This document shows positions 51,066 to 58,308 of a DNA stretch of 64,000 bases, piece after piece. Source of the stretch: Streptomyces sp. NBC_00237. Lineage in GTDB: Bacteria > Actinomycetota > Actinomycetes > Streptomycetales > Streptomycetaceae. The notes beneath the pieces are model-generated. The model was not told where the DNA came from, did not search any database, and saw only the letters and a program-made list of their open reading frames with translations. Position 1 is the stretch's first letter. The number at the start of each line of letters is the position of its first letter. The stretch lies in assembly GCF_026342435.1 (NCBI RefSeq), contig NZ_JAPEMT010000002.1:2356001-2420000 (forward strand). Direction: 5' to 3'. Made by a program: the position numbers and the translations under genes.

Positions 51066-51731
51066 ATGCTCTTCGGCCGTACGCCGCAGCTCCCGACCCC
51101 CGAGCAGGCCCTGAAGGGCCGTGCGACCCCCGAGTTCGACGTCCCTTCCCGCCACACGGTGCTCGGCAATTCCCTCCTCGGCCCGTACCCGGACGGCCTG
51201 GAGACCGCCGACTTCGCTCTCGGCTGTTTCTGGGGCGCGGAGCGGAAGTTCTGGCAGACCCCGGGGGTGTGGACGACCCTCGCGGGTTATCAGGGCGGCT
51301 CGACCCCCAACCCCGCGTACGAGGAGGTGTGCTCCGGCCTGACCGGCCACACCGAGGTCGTCCGCGTCGTCTTCGACCCTTCGGTCGTCTCCTACGCCGC
51401 CCTCCTGAAGCTCTTCTGGGAGTCCCACAACCCCACCCAGGGCTTCCGCCAGGGCAACGACGTGGGCACCCAGTACCGCTCGGCGATCTACCCCCACTCC
51501 CCCGAGCAGCAGCGCGAGGCAGAAGCCTCCCGCGACGCCTACCAGCAGGTCCTGACGGGCAACGGCTACGGCCGGATCACCACCGAGATCCTCCCGGCCG
51601 CCGACAACCCCTTCTGGCCCGCCGAGCCGCACCACCAGCAGTACCTGGACAAGAACCCCGCCGGCTACTGCGGAATCGGCGGCACGGGCGTCTCCTGCCC
51701 GATCGGAGTCGCCCCGGCCACCGACCGGTGA
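51066..51731 (+). CDS. msrA: Peptide methionine (S)-S-oxide reductase
   Basis: The 221-residue enzyme repairs oxidised methionine. Cys54 in ALGCFWGAERKFW is the catalytic residue. TGHTEVVRVVFDP, FWESHNPTQGFRQGNDVGTQ and the C-terminal Cys residues (GYCGIGGTGVSCP) for recycling are typical. ATG 51066 has AGGAGG five bases upstream. The small gene at 51751 follows by 19 bases. Confidence 0.96.
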   Translation: MLFGRTPQLPTPEQALKGRATPEFDVPSRHTVLGNSLLGPYPDGLETADFALGCFWGAERKFWQTPGVWTTLAGYQGGSTPNPAYEEVCSGLTGHTEVVRVVFDPSVVSYAALLKLFWESHNPTQGFRQGNDVGTQYRSAIYPHSPEQQREAEASRDAYQQVLTGNGYGRITTEILPAADNPFWPAEPHHQQYLDKNPAGYCGIGGTGVSCPIGVAPATDR

Positions 51732-51750
51732 GCCCCGAAGACCGCCGCGC

Positions 51751-52140
51751 GTGCTGAACGAACCCCTGGCGCCCGACGCCTGCGCCGTCCTCGCCGCCCT
51801 GCTCGACGGTCCGGGACCGGTCCTCGCCGCGCTCCGCGCACAGATTCCGCACGCACGGGTGACCGGGCGGTGCGGATGCGGGTGCGCGACCGTGGACCTG
51901 GAGGTGGACCGGGAGGCCGTGACAGCGGCGCCCTGGCACGACCGTCCGGCGGTGGAGGCCGGATACCCGGCCGACGAGTACGGGGCGGGAGTGCTGCTGT
52001 TCACGGCGGAGGGGTACCTGTCCGGGCTGGAGATCTACTCCGCTTCCGGGGACCCGGTCACGGAGTGGCCCGATCCGGCGGGGCTGGAGATCGAGCGCCG
52101 ACCGTGCTCCGGGCAGGGAGTTGTCAGTGGTGGGAGCTAG
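51751..52140 (+). CDS. Small protein of unknown function with a CGCGC motif
   Basis: The 129-residue product starts at GTG 51751, close behind msrA. A cysteine cluster (TGRCGCGCATVDLEVD) suggests metal binding or a structural turn. The rest is a small alpha/beta fold (GVLLFTAEGYLSGLEIYSAS). It resembles small conserved actinobacterial proteins but I cannot name a family. It may share the msrA transcript. The endonuclease gene starts 9 bases after its stop. Confidence 0.7.
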   Translation: MLNEPLAPDACAVLAALLDGPGPVLAALRAQIPHARVTGRCGCGCATVDLEVDREAVTAAPWHDRPAVEAGYPADEYGAGVLLFTAEGYLSGLEIYSASGDPVTEWPDPAGLEIERRPCSGQGVVSGGS

Positions 52141-52149
52141 CTTTGAGGC

Positions 52150-53424
52150 ATGGCGCTCAATGAGATCGGCAGGTCCCAGGTCCTCGGTGCGGTCGCGGAG
52201 TTCGACCGGGTCGGGCGGGAGGAGTTTCTGCGGCGGTACGGCTTCCAGGCCGCCCGCACGTATCTGCTCGCCGTGAAGGGGCGGTACTACGACTCGAAGG
52301 CGATCGTCGGCGCGGCACACGGGTTGTTGCCGGGCCGACAAGCACTGGCCGCATCGGAGTTCTCCGGCGGACAGAGCCATGCGGTGAAGTTGCTGAGCGG
52401 CCTCGGCTTCCAGGTCGTCTACACGTCGGAGCTGTCGCGGTCGATCGGTGCGGACGAGCTGGTCCAGCGGGTCGAGAAGCTCAGAGTGGCTCATGCGCAG
52501 GGGCAGAAGGGTGCGCCACTGCTCTATCAGCCGATCACCCTGCTGTGGGCCGTCGGACGCGCCCTCCGCGGCGAGAGCCGCACACTGCCGTGGGCCGAGA
52601 CGGACGACGCCCTGCGCGGTCTGCTGTCACGGCACGGGCTGCGCGGCGAGGGGCCCCGCCCCTACTACCCCGTGCTGGCGCTGTACCACTCGGGTCTGTG
52701 GACCCTGGAAGGTCACACCGGTGTCGTACCGGCCGCCAGCGGCGGTTCGGAGCTGGGGCGCTGGTGTGCGCGACAGCAGCCCGTGAGCGGGCTCGCGGGG
52801 CCCGCGTACGAGCTGATGCGCCGGGACGGGCGGGCACGGCTCCTGGTGGTCGACGCGCTGGTCAGCCGGTTCTTCGACGGCCTCGACGAGATCCCCCTCC
52901 TGAAGGAGGTCGGGCTGTACGACGACACGGTCGCCGACGACGCCCCCGACGCCCCGGCGGACGCTCTGCCCAGGGCGTCCCGCGCGGTCGACCCGCTCGC
53001 ACTCGCCGCCGAGTACGAGCGGCAGTGCATCCTGGCCGAACACCGGGAGAAGTCCGTGCGCGGCCTGCGCCGGGAGGGGACCTCCCGGGACCCGATACGC
53101 ATCGCGGCAGCGCGCCGGGCCGTCCTGTGGCGCAGCGGCGGCCGGTGCGAGAACCCCGGCTGCGGCGGCCAGCCCGACGACGTCACGGACCGGGGCCTGC
53201 CGCTCCTCGAAGTCGACCACGTCGAGGAGATCGCCGGGGGCGGACGCGATCACCCCAGCCAGATGATCGCGCTCTGCCCGAACTGCCACGCGGTCAAGAC
53301 GCGCGGCAGCAGGCGGGAGGAGTTGCGGAAGGTCTTCCGCGAGGTGGCCCGGAAGGAGCACCTGCGGCTGCTGCCGGAAGAGGGGCGGGCCCGTCAGCCC
53401 AGTTCCAGGGTGGTGATTCCGTAG
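52150..53424 (+). CDS. HNH endonuclease with ScoMcrA-like N-terminal part (type IV restriction candidate)
   Basis: The 424-residue protein has a C-terminal HNH nuclease: zinc cysteines Cys333/Cys338 (CENPGC) and Cys376/Cys379 (CPNCH), and catalytic Asp356-His357 in LLEVDHVEEIAGGG. The N-terminal 80 residues (RYYDSKAIVGAAHGL) and the middle part (LLYQPITLLWAVGRALRG, PYYPVLALYHSGLWTLEG) recall the head and sulfur-binding domains of ScoMcrA, which cuts phosphorothioated or methylated DNA. No SRA domain is seen. It probably restricts modified foreign DNA. It is not accompanied by a methyltransferase, as expected for type IV. The last 31 bases overlap the convergent GNAT gene. Confidence 0.85.
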   Translation: MALNEIGRSQVLGAVAEFDRVGREEFLRRYGFQAARTYLLAVKGRYYDSKAIVGAAHGLLPGRQALAASEFSGGQSHAVKLLSGLGFQVVYTSELSRSIGADELVQRVEKLRVAHAQGQKGAPLLYQPITLLWAVGRALRGESRTLPWAETDDALRGLLSRHGLRGEGPRPYYPVLALYHSGLWTLEGHTGVVPAASGGSELGRWCARQQPVSGLAGPAYELMRRDGRARLLVVDALVSRFFDGLDEIPLLKEVGLYDDTVADDAPDAPADALPRASRAVDPLALAAEYERQCILAEHREKSVRGLRREGTSRDPIRIAAARRAVLWRSGGRCENPGCGGQPDDVTDRGLPLLEVDHVEEIAGGGRDHPSQMIALCPNCHAVKTRGSRREELRKVFREVARKEHLRLLPEEGRARQPSSRVVIP

Positions 53425-54278
53425 AGGCACGGGTGGTCGAGCGGTGGAGGGGTGGAGGTGTACATGCGGGAGGTTTCGAAGGTGGGGGTCAGGGCGAGTT
53501 GTTCGGCGAGGTGGAGGGCGGCGGGGTTGGTGTCGGGGATGTCGAGGGAGAGGGGGGCGGCGGTGGCGGTGGCGAGGGTCGTGAGGAGGGTGGCGGCGAT
53601 GGCGGGGGTGTCGGCGTAGAAGGGGCCGATGCGGGAGCCCGTGGTGCAGGCGCGGCTCACGGCGAGGCCGACCAGGTGGCCGTCCTGGAGGGCGGCGAGT
53701 GACGTGCGGTGCGGGGCGGTGAGCCAGGAGGCGAGGAAGGTGTCGCGGGGGGCCGGGAAGAAGCGGCGGTCGTAGGCGGTGAGGAGGGAGAAGGGGAGGG
53801 TGGTGGCGTCGGTGAGGGTGATACCGGATGGGACGGGGGCGGTGCCTCCGGACGGGGTGCCCTCGTAGCGGGTGTTGGTCCAGGCGGAAGTGAAGCCCGA
53901 TTTGCGGTAGTTGGACTGTTGGGCGACGACGCCGTCCAGGCCGACGTTGCGGTCGGCGAGGCGGGCCATTCCGGCGTTCCAGACCTGGATTCCGTAGCCA
54001 TGGCCGCGTACGTCGGGGCGGGTCAGGTAGAGGCCGAGGAAGGCGTGGCCGGTGCCGTGGCGGACCACGGAGATGCTGGAGACCGGGGTGGGGTCGCCGG
54101 GGCGGCGGGCGATGAGGAAGCCGTGCGGGTCCGTGGCGAAGAAGGGCTGGATGTCGGCGAGGCCGGGGTTCCAGCCTTCGGCCTCCGCCCAGGAGCGGGT
54201 GAGGTGCAGGTCCTGGACGGTGGCCGTGGCGATGGAGAGGTGTTCGGCGGGTGTGGGGTGGTCGGGGTGTGCGGGCAT
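53394..54278 (-). CDS. GNAT-family N-acetyltransferase (two-domain)
   Basis: The 294-residue protein has a GNAT fold with the acetyl-CoA loop in FLGLYLTRPDVRGHGYGIQV (RGHGYG). A second domain of about 130 residues has a shorter GNAT-like tail (LVGLAVSRACTTGSRIGPFY). It acetylates an unknown amine. The middle segment DGVVAQQSNYRKSGF is typical of double-GNAT proteins. ATG 54278 has AGGAGCGG upstream. A (GGGGT)n tract lies 11 bases before the start. Confidence 0.87.
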   Translation of the reverse strand: MPAHPDHPTPAEHLSIATATVQDLHLTRSWAEAEGWNPGLADIQPFFATDPHGFLIARRPGDPTPVSSISVVRHGTGHAFLGLYLTRPDVRGHGYGIQVWNAGMARLADRNVGLDGVVAQQSNYRKSGFTSAWTNTRYEGTPSGGTAPVPSGITLTDATTLPFSLLTAYDRRFFPAPRDTFLASWLTAPHRTSLAALQDGHLVGLAVSRACTTGSRIGPFYADTPAIAATLLTTLATATAAPLSLDIPDTNPAALHLAEQLALTPTFETSRMYTSTPPPLDHPCLYGITTLELG

Positions 54279-54289
54279 CGTCCGCTCCT

Positions 54290-54328
54290 GGGGTGGGGTG
54301 GGGTGGGGTGGGGTGGGGTGGGGTGGGG
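54290..54328. repeat. (GGGGT)n microsatellite upstream of the GNAT gene
   Basis: Seven copies of GGGGT plus a final GGGG form an unbroken 39-base tract. It lies immediately upstream of the ribosome-binding site of the minus-strand GNAT gene. The plus strand could fold into a G-quadruplex, and slippage is likely. Confidence 0.9.
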
Positions 54329-54385
54329 CCGGGTGTAGCAGGGGATCACTGCCCAGGTGGGGATCGGGGGATTCGGGTGGGTCGG

Positions 54386-54469
54386 GTGCGAGTGCCGGTT
54401 CCGGTGCGAGTGCCAGTTCCGGTGCGAGTGCCGGTTCCGGTGCCGGTGCCGGTGCGAGTGCCGGTTCCG
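54386..54469. repeat. 18-base minisatellite after the MFS gene
   Basis: Four near-perfect copies of GTGCGAGTGCCGGTTCCG (54386, 54404, 54422, 54452) with a 12-base GTGCCG spacer at 54440-54451. The array ends 10 bases past the MFS stop. All spacings are multiples of six. Confidence 0.9.
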
Positions 54470-54476
54470 GTGCCCG

Positions 54477-56042
54477 TCAGCCGGTGCTCCGGGTCGGTGC
54501 GCCCGAGGTCGCCAGCGCGGCACCAAGCTCGGATCCGGTCGAGCCCTTGCGCCTCCGCAGGACCGTGTATGAGAACACCGCCGCGCCCAGCATCATCGCC
54601 GCCGCACCGAACGCCGCCAGGCCCAGGCCGTCCGTGAACGCCTCGCGGGCCGCGGCCAGGAGGCGTACCGCCTGGTCGTGCGGGAGGCGGGCCGCCTCGG
54701 CGAGCGCGCCGCCCAGGGTTTCGCGTACGGCCGCGGAGGCGGCGGTGCCGTCCATGCCGCGCGTGTAGACCGCCGCGCCGACGCTGCCCAGGATCGCCAT
54801 GCCCAGCGCGCCGCCGAACTCGGTGCCGGACTCGACGACCGCCGCCGCCGCGCCCGCCCGCTCCGGCGGGGCCGCGCCGAGTGCCATCTCGTTGGCGAGG
54901 GTCATGGCGACGACGATTCCGCCGGCGTACAGGGCGCAGCCGGTGAGGACGAACCAGAGGGCGGAGTCCACGGCGACCTGGGTCAGCCACAGGAAGCCCC
55001 CGCAGGCGAGCAGGAAGCCGCCGGACATGACGTACGCGCGGTCCACTCGGGCGGCGAGCGTCGCGCCGAGCGGGGCGAGGACGAGGACGGCGGCGGACGG
55101 GACCAGACTCCAGAGGGCGGATTCGAGGGGGCTCATGCCTCGGACGGACTGGAGGTACTGGGTGAAGAAGACCGCGAAGCCGATCGTGGCGAACATCGCG
55201 ATGACGTTCGCGAGTATCGCCCCGCCGAACATCCGCTGCCGGAGGAGTACGAGGTCGATCATCGGGTGGGCGAGGGTGCGCTGGCGGCGGAGGAAGAGCC
55301 AGCCGATGAGGAGTCCGGCGGCGATGGTGAGGAAGGAAACCAACTCCGGCCCGTGCTTGGCGAGTTGCTTGATGCCGTGGATGACCGGGAGGACGGTGGC
55401 GAGGGAGAGCGCCGCGCTCGCGAGGTCGAAGCGGCCCGTCGACGGGGACCTGAACTCCGGGAGGAGGAAGGGCGCGAGGGCGATCAGCAGCAGCATGGCG
55501 GGGAGGTTGATGAGGAAGACCGAGCCCCACCAGAAGTGTTCGAGGAGCAGGCCGCTGAGGACGGGACCGAGGGAGATTCCGGCGGTCATGACGGCGGTCC
55601 AGAGAGTGATCGCCTTGGCGCGCTGACCCTCGTCGCGGAAGAGGTTGCGGATGAGGGCGAGCGTGGAGGGCATCAGGGTCGCACCGCCGATGCCGAGCAA
55701 CGCCCGTACGGCGATGAGCATTTCGGGGGTGCTGGCGTACGCGGCTGCCACTGACGCCGCGCCGAAGGCCGCCGCGCCGATGAGGAGGAGCTTGCGGCGG
55801 CCGATGCGGTCGCCGAGTGCGCCCATCGTGATGAGGAGCCCGGCGAGCACGAAGCCGTACACGTCGAGGATCCAGAGCTGTTCGGTGGCGGTGGGGGCGA
55901 GGTCGCGGCCGATGAAGGGAATCGCGAAGTAGAGGACGGAGACGTCCATGGAGACCAGGAGGAGCGGGAGCATCAGGACGCCGAGGGCGGTCCATTCGCG
56001 GCGGCCCGCGAGGGCGGCGGGCGGGGAGGCAGGGGTGGTCAT
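54477..56042 (-). CDS. MFS multidrug exporter, DHA2/EmrB type
   Basis: The 521-residue protein has about 14 membrane helices. Motif A is LGDRIGRRKLLLIGAAAFG, motif C-like segment AGISLGPVLSGLLLEHFWW, and the start MLPLLLVSMDVSVLYFAIPF is typical of drug/proton antiporters. ATG 56042 has AGGAGCCCC upstream. It is divergent from a GntR-TetR regulator, and the 170-base gap contains two operator types. The likely role is efflux of a toxic compound sensed by that regulator. Confidence 0.93.
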   Translation of the reverse strand: MTTPASPPAALAGRREWTALGVLMLPLLLVSMDVSVLYFAIPFIGRDLAPTATEQLWILDVYGFVLAGLLITMGALGDRIGRRKLLLIGAAAFGAASVAAAYASTPEMLIAVRALLGIGGATLMPSTLALIRNLFRDEGQRAKAITLWTAVMTAGISLGPVLSGLLLEHFWWGSVFLINLPAMLLLIALAPFLLPEFRSPSTGRFDLASAALSLATVLPVIHGIKQLAKHGPELVSFLTIAAGLLIGWLFLRRQRTLAHPMIDLVLLRQRMFGGAILANVIAMFATIGFAVFFTQYLQSVRGMSPLESALWSLVPSAAVLVLAPLGATLAARVDRAYVMSGGFLLACGGFLWLTQVAVDSALWFVLTGCALYAGGIVVAMTLANEMALGAAPPERAGAAAAVVESGTEFGGALGMAILGSVGAAVYTRGMDGTAASAAVRETLGGALAEAARLPHDQAVRLLAAAREAFTDGLGLAAFGAAAMMLGAAVFSYTVLRRRKGSTGSELGAALATSGAPTRSTG

Positions 56043-56077
56043 GGTGGGGCTCCTGGGGCGGGTGTGAAAGGTGTCTG

Positions 56078-56109
56078 TACGTCGTACGCGGTGTGCTGCG
56101 TACGACGTA
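56078..56109. promoter_or_regulatory. TetR-type operator upstream of the MFS exporter
   Basis: TACGTCGTACGC (56078-56089) and GCGTACGACGTA (56098-56109) form a perfect inverted repeat with an 8-base spacer. It starts 35 bases before the MFS start codon, where a bound repressor would block transcription. Confidence 0.65.
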
Positions 56110-56142
56110 AACACTCTGCCCGGGGAATGGGCAATCGGTGAG

Positions 56143-56205
56143 CTAGTGCACTGGTGGAACAGGGCAGTTGTCGGCCAGGCGCACTAGGGCAGTGCACTAG
56201 TACAC
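56143..56205. promoter_or_regulatory. GntR-type operator cluster before the fused regulator
   Basis: CTAGTGCACT (56143-56152), GCACTAG (56181-56187) and the near-palindrome GTGCACTAGTACAC (56192-56205, one mismatch) share the core GCACTAG. The last lies 8 bases before the regulator's ATG, so autorepression is likely. Confidence 0.65.
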
Positions 56206-56212
56206 TGCCGCC

Positions 56213-57160
56213 ATGGCCCGTGACCGCGAGACACCGTCCGCCCGCGTCGCCGACGCGATCCGCCGCCGGATCTCCTCCGGCGAACTCGCCCCCGGCGACC
56301 GCGTGCCCTCCACCCGGCAGATCACCCGGGAGTGGGGCGTCGCCATGGCCACCGCGAGCCGGGCGCTGGCCGCCCTCGCACAGGAGGGGCTGGTCCGTGC
56401 GGTGCCGGGGGTCGGCACGGTCGTAGCGGAACCGTCACCCGTCACCCGGGGGAACTCCGCCCAGGCCCACGCCCCGGGGGCCCTCACCCGCGAGCGCATC
56501 GTCCGTACCGCCGTCGCGCTCGCCGACACGGACGGCCTCGCCACGCTCACCATGCGCCGGGTCGCCACCGAACTCGGCACCTCGACGATGGCCCTGTACC
56601 GGCACGTCCCCGGCAAGGCGGACCTGGTCCATCTGATGTCGGAGGCGGCTTTCGCGGAACTCCCGCTGCGGTCCGCCGGGTTGAACGGGTGGCGTCCCCG
56701 CCTCACGCACGCGGTGAGGGGGTTGTGGCAGATGTACGTCCGCCACCCCTGGATGGCGCAGGCCATGGCCGCGCTCACCCGGCCGACCGCCGCCCCGCAC
56801 GCCATGCGGTACACCGAGTGGGGGCTGCACGCGCTGAGCGGCCAGGGGCTCACGCCCAGCGAGATGATGCACGTCCACCTCACCCTGTTCGGGCACGTCC
56901 AGGGCCTGGCCGGGACCCTGGAGCTGGAGAACAGGGCCCGGCAGGACACCGGGATGACCCCGGAGGAGTGGATGGCAACGCAGGAGCCGCGCGCGGAGGA
57001 GGTGCAGGCGTCGGGCGACTACCCGATCCTGGACTCGTACTTCGAACGGGACGGCTTCGAGCTGGACCTGGACAGCCTGTTCGCGTTCGGGGTGGAGCGG
57101 ATCCTGGACGGGGTGGCGGTCCTCATCGCCCGCAAGTCCCGGGCGGCCAGCGGAATGTGA
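56213..57160 (+). CDS. Fused GntR-TetR transcriptional regulator
   Basis: The 315-residue protein carries two DNA-binding domains. Residues about 8-73 are a GntR winged helix (PSARVADAIRRRISSGELAP, VPSTRQITREWGVAMATASR). Residues about 90-140 are a TetR helix-turn-helix (LTRERIVRTAVALADTDGLA, TSTMALYRHVPGKADL), followed by a TetR_C_1-like ligand domain. The intergenic region holds both a TetR-style and GntR-style operators. ATG 56213 lies right behind an operator and is possibly leaderless. It probably represses itself and the divergent exporter. Confidence 0.9.
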   Translation: MARDRETPSARVADAIRRRISSGELAPGDRVPSTRQITREWGVAMATASRALAALAQEGLVRAVPGVGTVVAEPSPVTRGNSAQAHAPGALTRERIVRTAVALADTDGLATLTMRRVATELGTSTMALYRHVPGKADLVHLMSEAAFAELPLRSAGLNGWRPRLTHAVRGLWQMYVRHPWMAQAMAALTRPTAAPHAMRYTEWGLHALSGQGLTPSEMMHVHLTLFGHVQGLAGTLELENRARQDTGMTPEEWMATQEPRAEEVQASGDYPILDSYFERDGFELDLDSLFAFGVERILDGVAVLIARKSRAASGM

Positions 57161-57167
57161 CCCATCG

Positions 57168-57509
57168 TCAGGCTTGGCTCTCGCGGATGCGGGCGGCCGT
57201 CGCCGCGGGGTCGTAGTCCTCGGGCACGCCCTCGACCAGGATGATGTCTCCGGGCAGGTGCTTGGTACGGAGCGGAATGATCTCCTGGTACGCGGCGGAG
57301 GCGTACCAGTCTCGGGCCGACTCCAGGTCCGGGAACGCGACCAGGACGGGCGCGCCGTGCCAGTCGCCCTCCAGTACCTCGTGCTCCTTGAAGTGCACGA
57401 GGAACCGGCCGCCGAAGGGGTCCAGGGTGCCCTGTATCCGTTCCACGTAGGTGAGGACGGCGTCGTTGATCGGGCCGGGGCCGATGTGGGCGATGGCGTA
57501 CGCGGTCAT
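57168..57509 (-). CDS. DUF1330 domain protein
   Basis: The 113-residue protein has the DUF1330 ferredoxin-like fold (MTAYAIAHIGPGPINDAVLT, FLVHFKEHEVLEGDW, VLVAFPDLESARDWYASAAY and QEIIPLRTKHLPGDIILVEG). Family members are small dimeric alpha/beta proteins of unknown reaction. ATG 57509 is preceded by GGGAGACCGCC. It is convergent with the regulator by 7 bases. Complete for the family. Confidence 0.9.
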   Translation of the reverse strand: MTAYAIAHIGPGPINDAVLTYVERIQGTLDPFGGRFLVHFKEHEVLEGDWHGAPVLVAFPDLESARDWYASAAYQEIIPLRTKHLPGDIILVEGVPEDYDPAATAARIRESQA

Positions 57510-57622
57510 GGCGGTCTCCCTGGTCGGGCGCGAACTTCCCGGCTTCCGCGGGCCGTTCCGGTGCTTCGCATCCTGCCGAAAAGGCGGTGCGCGGTCGATT
57601 ACCTCGGAGGTAGGTTGCGCGG

Positions 57623-58150
57623 ATGGATCTTGACGACCGGACTGTTCCGGCCACCACCCCGGCCACCGCCTCTGCCGCCACCCCGACCACCACCCCGGCC
57701 GCCGCCTTCACCCTCCGCCCGGCCGTGGAGGGCGACGCGGAGGCCGCCGCCGACGTGTGGCTGCGTTCCTACGGCTCGGCGCTTCCCGGCGTGCGGCGGG
57801 CGCACACGGACGACGAGGTGCGGGGCTGGTTCCGGTACGTACTGGTGCCCGGCGGCCAGACGTGGGTCGCCGAGGACACGGACGGCGCGCTCGCCGGGGT
57901 GCTCGTGCTCGACGAGGCGGGCATCGACCAGCTGTACCTCGCGCCGGAGCAGCGCGGGCGGGGGCTGGGCGACCTGTTCGTCGCCAGGGCGAAGGAACTG
58001 CGCCCGGACGGGCTGGAGTTGTGGACCTTCCAGGTCAACACCCCGGCCCACCGCTTCTACGTACGCCACGGCTTCACCGAGGCCGAGCGCACGGACGGCT
58101 CGCGCAACGAGGAGCGGGAGCCGGACGTGCGCTTCGTCTGGAAGCCGTAA
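57623..58150 (+). CDS. GNAT-family N-acetyltransferase
   Basis: The 175-residue protein has a low-complexity Thr/Ala/Pro leader (about 28 residues) and then a single GNAT domain (FTLRPAVEGDAEAAADVWL, GIDQLYLAPEQRGRGLGDLF, HRFYVRHGFTEAERTDG). The acetyl-CoA loop is QRGRGLG. ATG 57623 has no strong ribosome site; an initiation further inside is possible. The substrate is unknown. Confidence 0.87.
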   Translation: MDLDDRTVPATTPATASAATPTTTPAAAFTLRPAVEGDAEAAADVWLRSYGSALPGVRRAHTDDEVRGWFRYVLVPGGQTWVAEDTDGALAGVLVLDEAGIDQLYLAPEQRGRGLGDLFVARAKELRPDGLELWTFQVNTPAHRFYVRHGFTEAERTDGSRNEEREPDVRFVWKP

Positions 58151-58190
58151 GCGGTAAGCGGTAGGCGGTAGGCGGTAAGCCGCCTGCCGT
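58147..58190. repeat. Heptamer tandem repeat at the GNAT stop codon
   Basis: About five copies of GTAAGCG/GTAGGCG follow the codon before the stop and include the TAA. They end in a small GTAAGCCGCCTGCCGTAAGC element. Confidence 0.65.
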
Positions 58191-58212
58191 AAGCCTTGAA
58201 GCAGCACGCGCA

Positions 58213-58263
58213 CGTGAAAGGGCGGGTGCCATCTCCCGGAGAGGTGGCACCCGCCCTTTCACG
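58213..58263. terminator. Strong bidirectional terminator
   Basis: A perfect 19-pair stem (58213-58231 with 58245-58263) and a 13-base loop lie between the convergent GNAT and L,D-transpeptidase genes. It is the longest hairpin seen in the window. Confidence 0.95.
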
Positions 58264-58308
58264 CCTTCGAAAAGGATCAGGCCGCAGCAGGATCAGGCCG
58301 CGGAGGGA

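Noticed and set aside
54386..54469. Possible CRISPR-like array
   Set aside because: Units are 18 bases, contiguous and without unique spacers; it is a minisatellite.
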